NCBI GenBank assembly: GCA_004298605.1
Contig: SCPW01000192.1
Coordinates: forward strand, 1-10,006
Source: Gallionella sp.
Lineage (GTDB): Bacteria; Pseudomonadota; Gammaproteobacteria; Burkholderiales; Gallionellaceae
Reading direction: 5' to 3'
Length of the DNA stretch: 10,006 bases
The notes beneath the pieces are model-generated. The model was not told where the DNA came from. It was given only the letters and a program-made list of their open reading frames with translations, and did no database searches. Position 1 is the stretch's first letter. Each line of letters starts with the position of its first letter. Shown piece after piece: positions 1 through 6,650 of the stretch. The position numbers were made by a program, and so were the translations under genes.

Positions 1-435
1 GCTGACGGGCAAAGCGAGCAACTGAGTTTTTCTCAAGCGGAGTATGGGAACAAGAAGAAACTCACGCGAAGAGATATATTTCTAGCCAAGATGGAAAGCG
101 TTGTGCCTTGGGTGCGGCTGATTGCCGTGATTGAACCGTACTACCCGAAGAGCGGTAAACGGGGTCGCCCACCGGTTGGATTGAAGCGGATACTCCGCAT
201 GTATTTTGTACAACAGTGGTATGGACTAGCCGATGAAGCGGTAGAAGATGCGCTTTATGATAGCCAGGCACTGCGAGATTTCTGCGGTATCAATCTTGCC
301 AAAGAATCTGTGCCGGATGCCACGACATTGATGGGCTTCCGGCATCTGCCGGAAGCCAACCAATTGCCGCAGGTGATCCTCGAGGAAGTATTCTTGATGC
401 TACCAGAGAGGTGGCTTTCAATCGGGTCGGAATGA
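1..435 (+). pseudogene. IS5-family transposase, N-terminal fragment
   Basis: The frame is open from base 1 to the TGA at 433-435, and the true start lies before the window. It reads like the N-terminal DUF772-type domain of IS5-group DDE transposases: SFSQAEYGNKKKLTRRD, then METxxPW-like MESVVPW, IEPYYPKSGKRGRPP, LRMYFVQQWYGLADEAVEDALYD and DATTLMGFRHL. Intact IS5 transposases are usually over 300 residues and carry the catalytic DDE residues after this domain. Here family-like sequence stops near residue VILEEV (about base 390), and the last 14 codons look different, so no catalytic Asp is present and the protein cannot be an active transposase. Whether the break is a deletion, a recombination junction or a frameshift cannot be told without an intact copy. 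The only ATG inside the frame is at 91, which is within the conserved domain, so it is not the real start. Confidence 0.85.
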
Positions 436-453
436 CCGTAACACTCTCAAACC

Positions 454-1311
454 TTACTTGTGCTCCCTGCATAGCCGGGGGATGATCTCGTTCAATTTAT
501 TGCCCGCGCATTTTCTGGAGAGTTCCTGCGCTTCGGCGATTTGGCTGGCCGTCATCAGGCTTGATACCGAATCACGCAGTTCGGCAGATTTTTTCTGGTC
601 TTCGCTGTCAGCGGCACTGGCGGCGGCAATACTTGCCCACATATACGCTAGGGCGTAATTTTGTGGAACACCTTCGCCGTTGGCATACATCACCCCGAGG
701 TTGCGTTGCGCCGGGGCGTTGCCTTGTTCCGCCGCCATCCGGTACCACTTGACGGCTTCCGCATGATCTTGCGGGACGCCATGCCCGTGTTCGTACTTGA
801 CGCCAAGGTTGGATTGCGCCTTGGCGTCGCCTTGTTGCGCCGCCATCCGGTACCACTTGACGGCTTCTTTGTAATCTTGCGGAACGCCCTGCCCATTGTC
901 GTAGTTGACGCCAAGGATATATTGGACTGAAGCATTGCCCAATTCTGCCGCCATCCGGTACCACTTGGCCGCCTCTTTGTAATCTTGCAGAAAACCTTTG
1001 CCGTCGGCATACATCGAGCCAATGCTGGATGGTGCCTTGGCATTGCCTTGTTCTGCCGCCATCCGGTACCACTTGACCGCTTCCTTGTAATCTTGCGTGA
1101 CGCCCTGCCCGTCTTCGTACATCACACCCAGGTTATATTGCGCCGGAACATCGCCTTTCTTTGCCAGAGGCACATACAACTTTGCCGCTTTCGCATAATC
1201 GCCCGCAGAATAAGCGCGTTGCGCATCCGCCAGCGGGTCGGCTGTTGCCTGCCCAGTAAACGAAAATAAAAACACACAAACCAGAAACCCCTGTTTCAAC
1301 AACTGACCCAT
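454..1311 (-). CDS. Secreted Sel1-repeat (TPR-like) protein
   Basis: This gene encodes 285 residues. I chose the ATG at 1311 because it gives a clean signal peptide (positive MGQLLKQ, hydrophobic LVCVFLF core, cleavage after QATA at residue 24) and has a GGTGGAG purine stretch just upstream. The longer open frame to 1455 would bury that signal peptide. After an N-terminal TPR-like helix pair (AQRAYSAGDYAKAAKLY) come five Sel1 repeats of 36 residues at about 57-236, with the pattern AQxNLGVMYxxGxGVPQDYxEAVKWYRMAAEQGNA. The last repeat degenerates into YMWASIAAAS, a usual end-cap, and a polar tail follows. Sel1 proteins are scaffolds for protein-protein contacts; the partner cannot be inferred here. 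The cellular site is probably the periplasm. The gene ends 18 bases from the IS5 remnant, with no obvious terminator between. The repeats are almost identical in DNA, which points to recent duplication or gene conversion. Confidence 0.9.
   Translation of the reverse strand: MGQLLKQGFLVCVFLFSFTGQATADPLADAQRAYSAGDYAKAAKLYVPLAKKGDVPAQYNLGVMYEDGQGVTQDYKEAVKWYRMAAEQGNAKAPSSIGSMYADGKGFLQDYKEAAKWYRMAAELGNASVQYILGVNYDNGQGVPQDYKEAVKWYRMAAQQGDAKAQSNLGVKYEHGHGVPQDHAEAVKWYRMAAEQGNAPAQRNLGVMYANGEGVPQNYALAYMWASIAAASAADSEDQKKSAELRDSVSSLMTASQIAEAQELSRKCAGNKLNEIIPRLCREHK
729..1080 (-). repeat. 108-bp tandem DNA repeats inside the Sel1 gene
   Basis: The string CGCCATCCGGTACCACTTG recurs at 733, 841, 949 and 1057, always exactly 108 bp apart, which equals one 36-codon Sel1 unit. 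The codons for KWYRMAA are the same in all four copies. Because the period is a multiple of three, long open frames also appear on the opposite strand and in other frames here; these are by-products of the repeat. Confidence 0.95.
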
Positions 1312-1486
1312 TTCTCCACCATCCCCCTTGTTAGCACCGGCCTCCGGGCGAAAGCTGCCCTCCCGATATCCGGCAGCCAGTATGCCAGAACATGGGCAAG
1401 CCGCAAAAGCGGCGTAAAAGCTGGGCGATCCCCATTCCCCGGACTGTCTTACCATTCATCCGTCCCATTTCACCACTCATCCGGTT

Positions 1487-1515
1487 TTTACAGGAAATAT
1501 TTCTTCCCGCATAAA
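1487..1515 (+). promoter_or_regulatory. Candidate sigma70 promoter for the 73-residue gene
   Basis: TTTACA at 1487-1492 (5 of 6 matches to TTGACA) and CATAAA at 1510-1515 (4 of 6 to TATAAT) are separated by 17 bp. Transcription would begin near 1522 and give a leader of about 70 bases before the ATG at 1592. It is a consensus match only. Confidence 0.4.
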
Positions 1516-1591
1516 CTTTCCCCGCAGGCAGCCGATATATCACTTGCAGGACAACGTTCCCGCGCCGCAACATAAAAGCCGGAGGTGTGAC

Positions 1592-1813
1592 ATGAGTATC
1601 GTAACCATGAATATGAGCGACTACAGAACCGAACGCGATGACTCGATGGAAGCGGAATATGACGATGAAGTATTGTGCGTTGGCTGGAATCCTTCCCTTG
1701 CCTTGCAGCAACATGCATACACCGAAAGAGGCCAGCCCGCAGCAATGCCGCCCGAACTTACCGCAGTTGATGTCGAGTTGTTCCTGAAGAAAATGTACGC
1801 ATATCAGCGTTAG
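1592..1813 (+). CDS. Small acidic hypothetical protein, 73 residues
   Basis: I chose the ATG at 1592 because GGAGGTG lies at 1581-1587, a near-perfect ribosome binding site at good spacing; an earlier in-frame ATG at 1544 has none. The protein begins MSIVTMNMSDYRTERDD, is acidic in its first third (MEAEYDDEV), has a GWNPSLALQQ segment in the middle and ends in VDVELFLKKMYAYQR, which looks like an amphipathic helix. There is no signal peptide, membrane segment, Cys pair or recognisable DNA-binding motif. I do not recognise a named family. The strong translation signal and the candidate promoter about 70 bases upstream argue that it is a real, single-gene unit. It is divergent from the Sel1 gene, with 280 bases between the two starts. 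Confidence 0.75.
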   Translation: MSIVTMNMSDYRTERDDSMEAEYDDEVLCVGWNPSLALQQHAYTERGQPAAMPPELTAVDVELFLKKMYAYQR

Positions 1814-1848
1814 CCAAGCTTGGCGGCAGGCAAATAGCGTTGATGGCA

Positions 1849-1909
1849 GGCGGCTCCGCCGATGCTGGATGGCCGCATGATGCAGGTTGCCGCCGGGCGG
1901 CTTGCCCGG
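1849..1909 (+). other. Two GC-rich hairpins downstream of the 73-residue gene
   Basis: GGCGG-CT-CCGCC at 1849-1860 and CCGGGC-GGCTT-GCCCGG at 1893-1909 are perfect stems of 5 and 6 bp. Neither is followed by a T run, so they are not classical intrinsic terminators, but they may end or protect the transcript of the small gene. The rest of 1814-2082 holds nothing else I can name. Confidence 0.35.
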
Positions 1910-2082
1910 GCAGCGCGTGCTGCTATCAACCCCGGTTGCCCATTGCGCCACGAACCACCGGCCGGGGCTTCATCCCACCCGGTTCCCGGTTACAGCCCCT
2001 GATCAATTGCCCATCACCGCCCGCACTTCCTGCCCCACCGCATATTAAAATAGCCCGACATTCCACCCACCGGAGCCAAACC

Positions 2083-2439
2083 ATGCCCAACCAATCTGAC
2101 CTGTTGATGCTGCGCGACAAATTACGCAAGTTTGCCGAGGCGCGCGACTGGGGTCAGTTTCATTCACCTAAAAATTTGAGTATGGCCCTGATGGTGGAAG
2201 TGGCCGAACTGATGGAGCACTTCCAGTGGCTGAGCGAGGCACAGTCGGCCAGCCTTGCGGCGGAGAAAAAAACTGCCGTCGCCGATGAACTGGCCGATAT
2301 TCTGCTGTATCTGGTGCGCCTCTCGGACAAGCTGGAGGTGGATTTGCTGGAAGCCGCGCTGGGTAAGCTGGAGAAGAATGCGGCGAAGTATCCGGCGGAA
2401 CAGGCGCGCGGAAATGCGAAGAAGTATTCGGAGTATTGA
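2083..2439 (+). CDS. MazG-like nucleotide pyrophosphohydrolase (RS21-C6/dCTPase type)
   Basis: This gene encodes 118 residues. The ATG at 2083 is preceded by GGAG at 2072-2075; the open frame extends upstream to 1840 but that extension is low-complexity and has no translation signal. The all-alpha NTP-PPase metal site is visible as E39xxE42 (EVAEL) and E69xxD72 (DELAD), which fits the family pattern ExxE-(12-28)-ExxD with 26 residues between. The N-terminal ARDWGQFHSPKNLSMAL matches the single-domain RS21-C6/DCTPP1 branch (typical motif RDWxQFHxPRNL) and not the two-domain MazG. Such enzymes hydrolyse (d)NTPs to (d)NMP and pyrophosphate, often non-canonical dCTP analogues, in the cytoplasm as pool cleaning. 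The exact substrate is inferred from the family. The gene stands alone and converges on the ChaN gene with 61 bases between and no clear terminator. Confidence 0.9.
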   Translation: MPNQSDLLMLRDKLRKFAEARDWGQFHSPKNLSMALMVEVAELMEHFQWLSEAQSASLAAEKKTAVADELADILLYLVRLSDKLEVDLLEAALGKLEKNAAKYPAEQARGNAKKYSEY

Positions 2440-2500
2440 CCAACTCACGACGCACGCCACATTGGCGCACTGCGAAGCATTCGAAAGTTGCTCACCCGAT

Positions 2501-3454
2501 TCATGGCCGCACCTCTTTGGGATTGCCCGGGTTGGCGCAGGGATTGGTTCGCCCGGCACGCGGCGTGAACCAGATCACGTCATAGGGGGCGTCGCCCGTG
2601 GCGCTTTCCGCTTCGTAGGCCTCGGGATCAGCCGCTTCCGGACTGACCTCGACAAAGCCGACCGAAAAAATGCGCGCCGATGGGGCGCGCGCGGCAAAGT
2701 AAAGCGGCAGGCCAATATCGCGGCGCGCATGGTCGCGGCCTACGATAGCGACCACGCCACGCCCGATGCTCGATACCGCGCTGTCGGCCATCAACGCATC
2801 GCGCAGCCGCTGGCTGCGTGCCAGGCCTGTGCGCAATTCATCCCTGATCTGGCCGCAGTGCGCTCCCCCCATGTGCGCGGCCAGGTAATTCTGGCGTCTC
2901 TCGCTCCACACCTCTTCGACAGCCAGCCGCTTTAACTCGCCCGCATCATAAGCGGCGTAGCCGCGCCAAATGGCTGGCTGCAAACGCTGGCGCGGGATAT
3001 TGGCGGCGATGACCGGCAACTTGTTGTCGATGGCGATGGCCAGCAGCGGGCTGTAGAACTGCCAGTCGTTAAACTTGATCAGGCCGGTGACACTTTTCAG
3101 CACGTTGTCACGATCGCTGCCGGCCAACGCCTGATCGAGCGCCGACTGGCTTTCGGCATCCATCTGCTCCATCACCAGCGCCGGGCGCATGCCCGATCCG
3201 ATACGGGCTTTCAGCAGCTTTTGCTGGTTATCGTGATGCTGTGGGTTGTCGTGCGTCTCGCCGAGCAGAAGTACGTTGGCCGCGCTGATCCTGGAAAACA
3301 GCGTAGCCTCGTCTATATAGCTGCGGCTGTTCATGTCCCATATCTTCCCGGCCAGCGGATGGTCGGCAAAAAGCATATTCCCGGCATACGACAGGTTCGC
3401 GGATAACAGCAAAATAAAGCCAAGGAAGAATTTGATACACGCATGGATTCTCAT
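2501..3454 (-). CDS. Exported ChaN-family (haem-binding/Tiki-like) protein
   Basis: This gene encodes 317 residues. The ATG at 3454 puts a typical signal peptide at the start (MRIHACIKFFLGFILLL, cleavage near SYA-G at 24/25); in-frame ATGs at 3475 and 3541 would add a polar stretch in front of it. There is no lipobox Cys, unlike many ChaN proteins, which are lipoproteins. Family features: LLLGETHDNPQHH (61-74), E96 in VMEQMD, FNDWQFY (128-134), HCGQIRDE with a following RDALMA segment (199-223), and VGRDHARRDIGLP (238-250) near the end of the domain. ChaN proteins bind haem and are linked to iron uptake; the fold belongs to the EreA/ChaN/Tiki group. A polar extension of about 45 residues follows the domain. 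No haem or iron genes are beside it, so its role is a family inference. The stop at 2501 faces the MazG-like gene. Confidence 0.87.
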   Translation of the reverse strand: MRIHACIKFFLGFILLLSANLSYAGNMLFADHPLAGKIWDMNSRSYIDEATLFSRISAANVLLLGETHDNPQHHDNQQKLLKARIGSGMRPALVMEQMDAESQSALDQALAGSDRDNVLKSVTGLIKFNDWQFYSPLLAIAIDNKLPVIAANIPRQRLQPAIWRGYAAYDAGELKRLAVEEVWSERRQNYLAAHMGGAHCGQIRDELRTGLARSQRLRDALMADSAVSSIGRGVVAIVGRDHARRDIGLPLYFAARAPSARIFSVGFVEVSPEAADPEAYEAESATGDAPYDVIWFTPRAGRTNPCANPGNPKEVRP

Positions 3455-3601
3455 AATGAACCCATCCGGCAACATGCTGGCCCGCGATAAACCATGGTTT
3501 GCACCACTATTTTTTCGCGCAATTTTTGGTATATGAATCAATTGTGATCCGCCCTCTTTATCAATCGTTTGCTCCAGCCTATGTGCTTAGTCCATAAATC
3601 C

Positions 3602-3625
3602 GGGCGCGATGAATCGCGCCCCTAC
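3602..3625 (-). repeat. 24-bp palindromic element, copy 1
   Basis: Read on the minus strand it is GTAG, then GGGCGCGAT-TC-ATCGCGCCC, a perfect 9-bp stem with a 2-base loop. The TAG of the leading GTAG (3622-3624) is the stop codon of the ybbA-like gene. It belongs to the same family as 6724-6747. The hairpin has no T run, but its place right at a gene end suggests a role in 3' end formation or stability. Confidence 0.85.
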
Positions 3626-4305
3626 GATTCCACCCGCCCCGCCTCCAGCCGCAACTGCCTGCCGCAACGCCGCGCCAGTGCTTCGTCGTGGGTGACGAGA
3701 ATCAGCGTCGTGCCCTGCGCGCGGTTGAGTTCCAGCATCAATTCGATGACCTGCGCACCGGTGGCGGCATCGAGGTTGCCGGTGGGTTCGTCGGCGAACA
3801 GGATTTTGGGCTGGGTAACGAAAGCGCGCGCCAGCGCGACGCGCTGCTGTTCGCCGCCGGAAAGGTGTTTGGGCAGGTGGTGCGCGCGCGCGCTCAGGCC
3901 GACCTGGCGCAGCGATTCGGCGGCGCGCGAGCGCGCATCGGCCGCACCGCGCAACTCCAGCGGCAGCATGACGTTTTCCAGCGCATTCAGCGCGGGCAGC
4001 AACTGGAAGGATTGGAACACGAAGCCCGCCAGTTCGCCGCGCAGCCGGGCGCGCCCGTCTTCGTCCAGCGCGAACAGGTCTGTGCCGTCGAGCAGCACGC
4101 TGCCGCCGCTCGGCACGTCCAGCCCGGCGAGCAGGCCGAGCAAGGTGGATTTGCCGGAACCCGATGCGCCGAGGATCGCCAAACTCTCGCCAGCCTCGAC
4201 CGCGAAACTTGCCTGCTGCAAAATGGTCAGCGGCTGCCCTTTTCCATCTATTGATGGGCTCAACACTTGCTTGGTCAATTCAATTGCCCGCACAATCGCT
4301 ACCAT
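3622..4305 (-). CDS. ybbA: ABC transporter ATP-binding protein, YbbA/LolD type
   Basis: This gene encodes 227 residues with a complete nucleotide-binding domain: Walker A GASGSGKST (46-54), Q-loop Q98 in FVFQSF, signature LSGGEQQR (148-155), Walker B ILFADEP (168-174), D-loop GNLDA and the switch His206 in VTHDEA. The MacB/LolD/YbbA subfamily is indicated by the LLGLLAGLDVPSGGSV and NALENVMLPLELRG segments. It is divergent from tesA, the same arrangement as ybbA-tesA in Escherichia coli, which supports the name. In E. coli the permease gene ybbP follows ybbA; here the coding frame ends in a palindromic repeat and the next gene is the unrelated chaN homologue, so the membrane partner is not in this window. 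The ATG at 4305 overlaps the tesA ATG; a GTG at codon 5 (4293-4291) fits the usual family start better and would leave a small gap. Confidence 0.88.
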   Translation of the reverse strand: MVAIVRAIELTKQVLSPSIDGKGQPLTILQQASFAVEAGESLAILGASGSGKSTLLGLLAGLDVPSGGSVLLDGTDLFALDEDGRARLRGELAGFVFQSFQLLPALNALENVMLPLELRGAADARSRAAESLRQVGLSARAHHLPKHLSGGEQQRVALARAFVTQPKILFADEPTGNLDAATGAQVIELMLELNRAQGTTLILVTHDEALARRCGRQLRLEAGRVES

Positions 4306-4936
4306 GAAAACCCTGCCCCTAAAAATTATCCTGCTGGTTGCCGCGCTGTGGCTGCCGCTTTGCGCCAGTGCAGCAGAAAATATAAGCGCCGCAGAAAAAA
4401 ATATATTGGTGTTCGGCGACAGTTTATCAGCCGGTTACGGCATCGCAGTAGCAGAAAATTGGGTGAGCCTGTTACAGCAGGAACTGCAACGCACCCATCC
4501 CGAATATCGTATCGTGAACGCCAGCATCAGCGGTGAAACCGCGCTGGGCGGGCGGCAGCGTATCGCCAAGGCGTTGCGGCAGCACCGCCCGGCGGTAGTC
4601 ATTCTGGAATTGGGCGCAAACGATGGGCTGCGCGGTTTCGGTGTCGCCGGCATCGAAACCGATCTGGGCAGGATTATCGGGGATATTCACCAAGCTCGTG
4701 CCGAGGTGCTGCTGGTCGGCATGAAACTGCCGCCGAATTACGGCGAGCTTTATGCCACACAGTTCGGGAAGATGTATGCGGGGCTGGCAAAAAAATATCG
4801 CGTCAGGCTGCTGCCGTTTTTGCTGGAGGGCGTTGCGCCGGGGCAGTTCCAAGCCGACAACCTGCACCCGGCCAAAGAAGCGCAACCGTTACTGATGCGC
4901 AATGTGCTGAAGGAATTGAAGCCGCTGCTGCGCTGA
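4304..4936 (+). CDS. tesA: TesA-like GDSL esterase/lysophospholipase/thioesterase
   Basis: This gene encodes 210 residues. The ATG at 4304 directly precedes a signal peptide (MKTLPLKIILLVAALWLP, cleavage near ASA-A at 23/24). The SGNH blocks are all present: GDSLSAGYG with nucleophile Ser40, NASISGETALGG with Gly77, LGANDGLRG with Asn106, and DNLHP with Asp185 and His188. The length is close to E. coli TesA (about 208 with its leader). The enzyme is a periplasmic hydrolase with thioesterase, arylesterase and lysophospholipase activity. The open frame continues upstream to 3569, but that part is antisense to ybbA and not coding. No Shine-Dalgarno is seen before the ATG (GCCCGCACAATCGCTACC), so initiation may be leaderless or weak; a poor promoter-like pair TTGCTT (4267-4272)/CACAAT (4291-4296) would fit a start close to the ATG. 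A cysteine at residue 20 (LPLC) does not make a good lipobox. Confidence 0.92.
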   Translation: MKTLPLKIILLVAALWLPLCASAAENISAAEKNILVFGDSLSAGYGIAVAENWVSLLQQELQRTHPEYRIVNASISGETALGGRQRIAKALRQHRPAVVILELGANDGLRGFGVAGIETDLGRIIGDIHQARAEVLLVGMKLPPNYGELYATQFGKMYAGLAKKYRVRLLPFLLEGVAPGQFQADNLHPAKEAQPLLMRNVLKELKPLLR

Positions 4937-4952
4937 CACTTTCATATTATCA

Positions 4953-5004
4953 GTAGGGTGGACGCAGCCCACCAAAGCATCCGCGTGGGCTGCGCCCACC
5001 CTAC
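4953..5004. repeat. 52-bp inverted repeat between convergent tesA and sppA
   Basis: The left arm at 4953-4972 starts GTAGGGTGGACGCAG, and the right arm at 4985-5004 is its reverse complement with one mismatch (A versus G in the GTGG-G/A-CG position). The loop is 12 bases. It begins 17 bases after the tesA stop and ends 23 bases before the sppA stop, so a hairpin would form in both transcripts. There is no T run after the right arm, so a bidirectional rho-independent terminator is possible but not shown. Elements starting GTAGGGTGGGCGCAGCCCAC are, as far as I recall, scattered in many proteobacterial genomes. Confidence 0.85.
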
Positions 5005-5026
5005 AAAATCCTGTTTTGCGGATCGG

Positions 5027-5974
5027 TTACCTGACGGAAACCCCGCCCCGCGCCGAAAATCCGATCGCGCTCGCCACGCCCGCGCCAAAGCGTTTCGCCA
5101 GGCGGTCCGCGAAGTCTTCTTTGACGGTGAAATCCACGATTTTCTCGGCCTTGACAACATCGCGCGCCACCGATTCAACGCTACCGTAGCCGTCCGCCAG
5201 GCCGAGTTCCACGCCCTTTTGCCCGTTCCACACCAGACCGCTGAAGATATCCGGCGTTTCCTTGAGGCGCTTGCCGCGACCCTGCTTCACCACGTCGATA
5301 AATTGCTGGTGAATTTGCTCCACCATCTGTTTGGCGTATTCCTGCTGCGCCGGGTTGGTTGTCGAAAATGGATCGAGGAAACCCTTGTTGGTGCCCGCCG
5401 TTATCAGGCGGCGTTCCACACCGAGCTTCTCCATCGTGCCGGTAAAACCGAAACCATCCATCAGTACGCCGATGGAGCCGATCAGGCTGGCCTTATCCAC
5501 AAAAATCTGGTCGGCCGCCGCCGCCACGTAATAGCCGCCGGAAGCGCAAATATCCTCGACCACCACATACAGCGGAACCGCCGGATGCAGGGCGCGCAAA
5601 CGGCGGATTTCGTCGTTGATCTGCCCCGATTGCACCGGGCTGCCGCCGGGGCTGTTGATGCGCAGGATCACGCCCTTCGTGCCCTTGTCCTTGAACGCAT
5701 CCTGCAGGCTGGGAATAATATTATCCGCGCTGGCGCCGCTGTCCGATGCGATCACACCGTGCATATCCACCAGCGCGGTATGTTTTCCGGTGCTCAACGC
5801 GGAATCGCTTCTGTCGAGCCAGCCCATGAAAAAAAACAGGATGATAAAAAGATAGCCGAAAGTCAGCGCCTTGAAAAAAATACCCCAGTGCCGCGTGCGG
5901 CGCTGTTCCTGCAAGGCGGCCAGCGCCAGTTTTTCCAGCACGCCGCGTTCCCAGTTGTTGTTTTGCTCCGACAT
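5027..5974 (-). CDS. sppA: S49-family signal peptide peptidase, short SppA type
   Basis: This gene encodes 315 residues. The ATG at 5974 has AAGGAA about 8 bases upstream. A cytoplasmic N-terminal stretch with basic residues (QEQRRTRHW) is followed by one membrane segment at about 31-52 (FFKALTFGYLFIILFFFMGW), and the protease domain then faces the periplasm. RINSPGGSP (105-113) forms the oxyanion strand, Ser145 in DICASGGYY is the nucleophile, and Lys197 in TAGTNKGFLDP, 52 residues later, is the general base; this spacing equals that of the Bacillus subtilis Ser147/Lys199 dyad. At 315 residues it is the single-domain form, about half of E. coli SppA, and should assemble as an oligomer. It would degrade signal peptides left after protein export. 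It starts 19 bases after the HAD gene, so the two are very likely co-transcribed. The gene ends before the 52-bp inverted repeat. Confidence 0.92.
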   Translation of the reverse strand: MSEQNNNWERGVLEKLALAALQEQRRTRHWGIFFKALTFGYLFIILFFFMGWLDRSDSALSTGKHTALVDMHGVIASDSGASADNIIPSLQDAFKDKGTKGVILRINSPGGSPVQSGQINDEIRRLRALHPAVPLYVVVEDICASGGYYVAAAADQIFVDKASLIGSIGVLMDGFGFTGTMEKLGVERRLITAGTNKGFLDPFSTTNPAQQEYAKQMVEQIHQQFIDVVKQGRGKRLKETPDIFSGLVWNGQKGVELGLADGYGSVESVARDVVKAEKIVDFTVKEDFADRLAKRFGAGVASAIGFSARGGVSVR

Positions 5975-5993
5975 CGCAATTCCTTAAAATTTG

Positions 5994-6650
5994 TTAAGCG
6001 TTGGCTTTCAACCAGCCGCGCAATTCCGCGAAATCCGCCACCAGCGCGAGCGGGGCCAGTTCCTGCAACTGTTCCGGCGGATGCGCCCCGTGCGTCATCG
6101 CCACCGCATCCACCTTGGCGTTCTGCGCCAGCAGCACATCGTGCGTGGTGTCGCCCACCATCAGGGTGCGCTCCGCGCTGACCGACAATTCATCCATCAG
6201 TTCAAACAACATGGCCGGATGGGGCTTGGAAAAAGTCTGATCCGCCGTGCGCGTGGCATGAAAATACTGTTTCAAGCCGGTGGATTCCAGCGCCCTGTCC
6301 AGCCCCGCGCGGCTTTTGCCGGTCGCCACGCCCAGCCGGTAACCCGCGCCGTGCAACTCTACTACTGTTTCGCGCGCGCCCGCAAACAACGGGATCGCCA
6401 GATCGTGCGCCAGAAAGTGGTGGCGGTAACGCGCCACCAGATCGGGGCGCATCGCCTCCGGCATATCCGGTACGGCATGGCGCAACGCCTGATCCAGGCC
6501 GAGGCCGATCACATGGCGCGCGGTTTCATCATCGGGAACCGGCAAACCCAAGTCGCGGCACGCCGCCTGGATCGAACCCGCGATCACCGCCGTCGAATCC
6601 ATCACCGTGCCATCCCAGTCGAATACAATCAAATCGTAGCGCTTGCTCAT
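5994..6650 (-). CDS. HAD-superfamily hydrolase, phosphoglycolate phosphatase-like
   Basis: This gene encodes 218 residues. The ATG at 6650 has AAGG at short spacing upstream. HAD motifs: motif I DWDGTVMDS with Asp11 (nucleophile) and Asp13, motif II VATGKS with Thr110, motif III Lys142 in SKPHP, and motif IV GDTTHD with Asp167 and Asp171. An alpha-helical cap lies at about 15-85 (subfamily IA), as in Gph and related phosphatases. These enzymes hydrolyse small phosphate esters through a phospho-Asp intermediate with Mg2+; the substrate cannot be read from the sequence, so I do not call it gph. It lies 19 bases upstream of sppA, in the same direction. In many betaproteobacteria a gene of this kind sits between rluC and sppA, which matches apart from the two genes now lying in between. 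A candidate -10 (TAATAT on the minus strand, 6678-6683) precedes it. Confidence 0.9.
   Translation of the reverse strand: MSKRYDLIVFDWDGTVMDSTAVIAGSIQAACRDLGLPVPDDETARHVIGLGLDQALRHAVPDMPEAMRPDLVARYRHHFLAHDLAIPLFAGARETVVELHGAGYRLGVATGKSRAGLDRALESTGLKQYFHATRTADQTFSKPHPAMLFELMDELSVSAERTLMVGDTTHDVLLAQNAKVDAVAMTHGAHPPEQLQELAPLALVADFAELRGWLKANA

Noticed and set aside
608..1072. Long open frames in other frames of the Sel1 gene (608-1072 and 690-1043 minus, 661-930 and 985-1269 plus)
   Set aside because: They arise because the 108-bp repeat is a multiple of three, so any frame without a stop in one unit stays open in the next. None has a ribosome binding site.
729..1080. Regularly spaced repeats that could suggest a CRISPR array
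   Set aside because: The period is 108 bp, both repeat and spacer parts are coding and similar to one another, and they translate to Sel1 units.
1331..1951. Minus-strand frame of 206 codons
   Set aside because: It overlaps the well-supported 73-residue gene, has no ribosome binding site and its translation looks random.
1840..2082. N-terminal extension of the MazG-like protein
   Set aside because: The extension is rich in Pro, Ala and Arg with no family similarity, and the GGAG site lies before the ATG at 2083.
3569..4303. Upstream extension of the tesA frame
   Set aside because: It is antisense to ybbA and would hide the TesA signal peptide.
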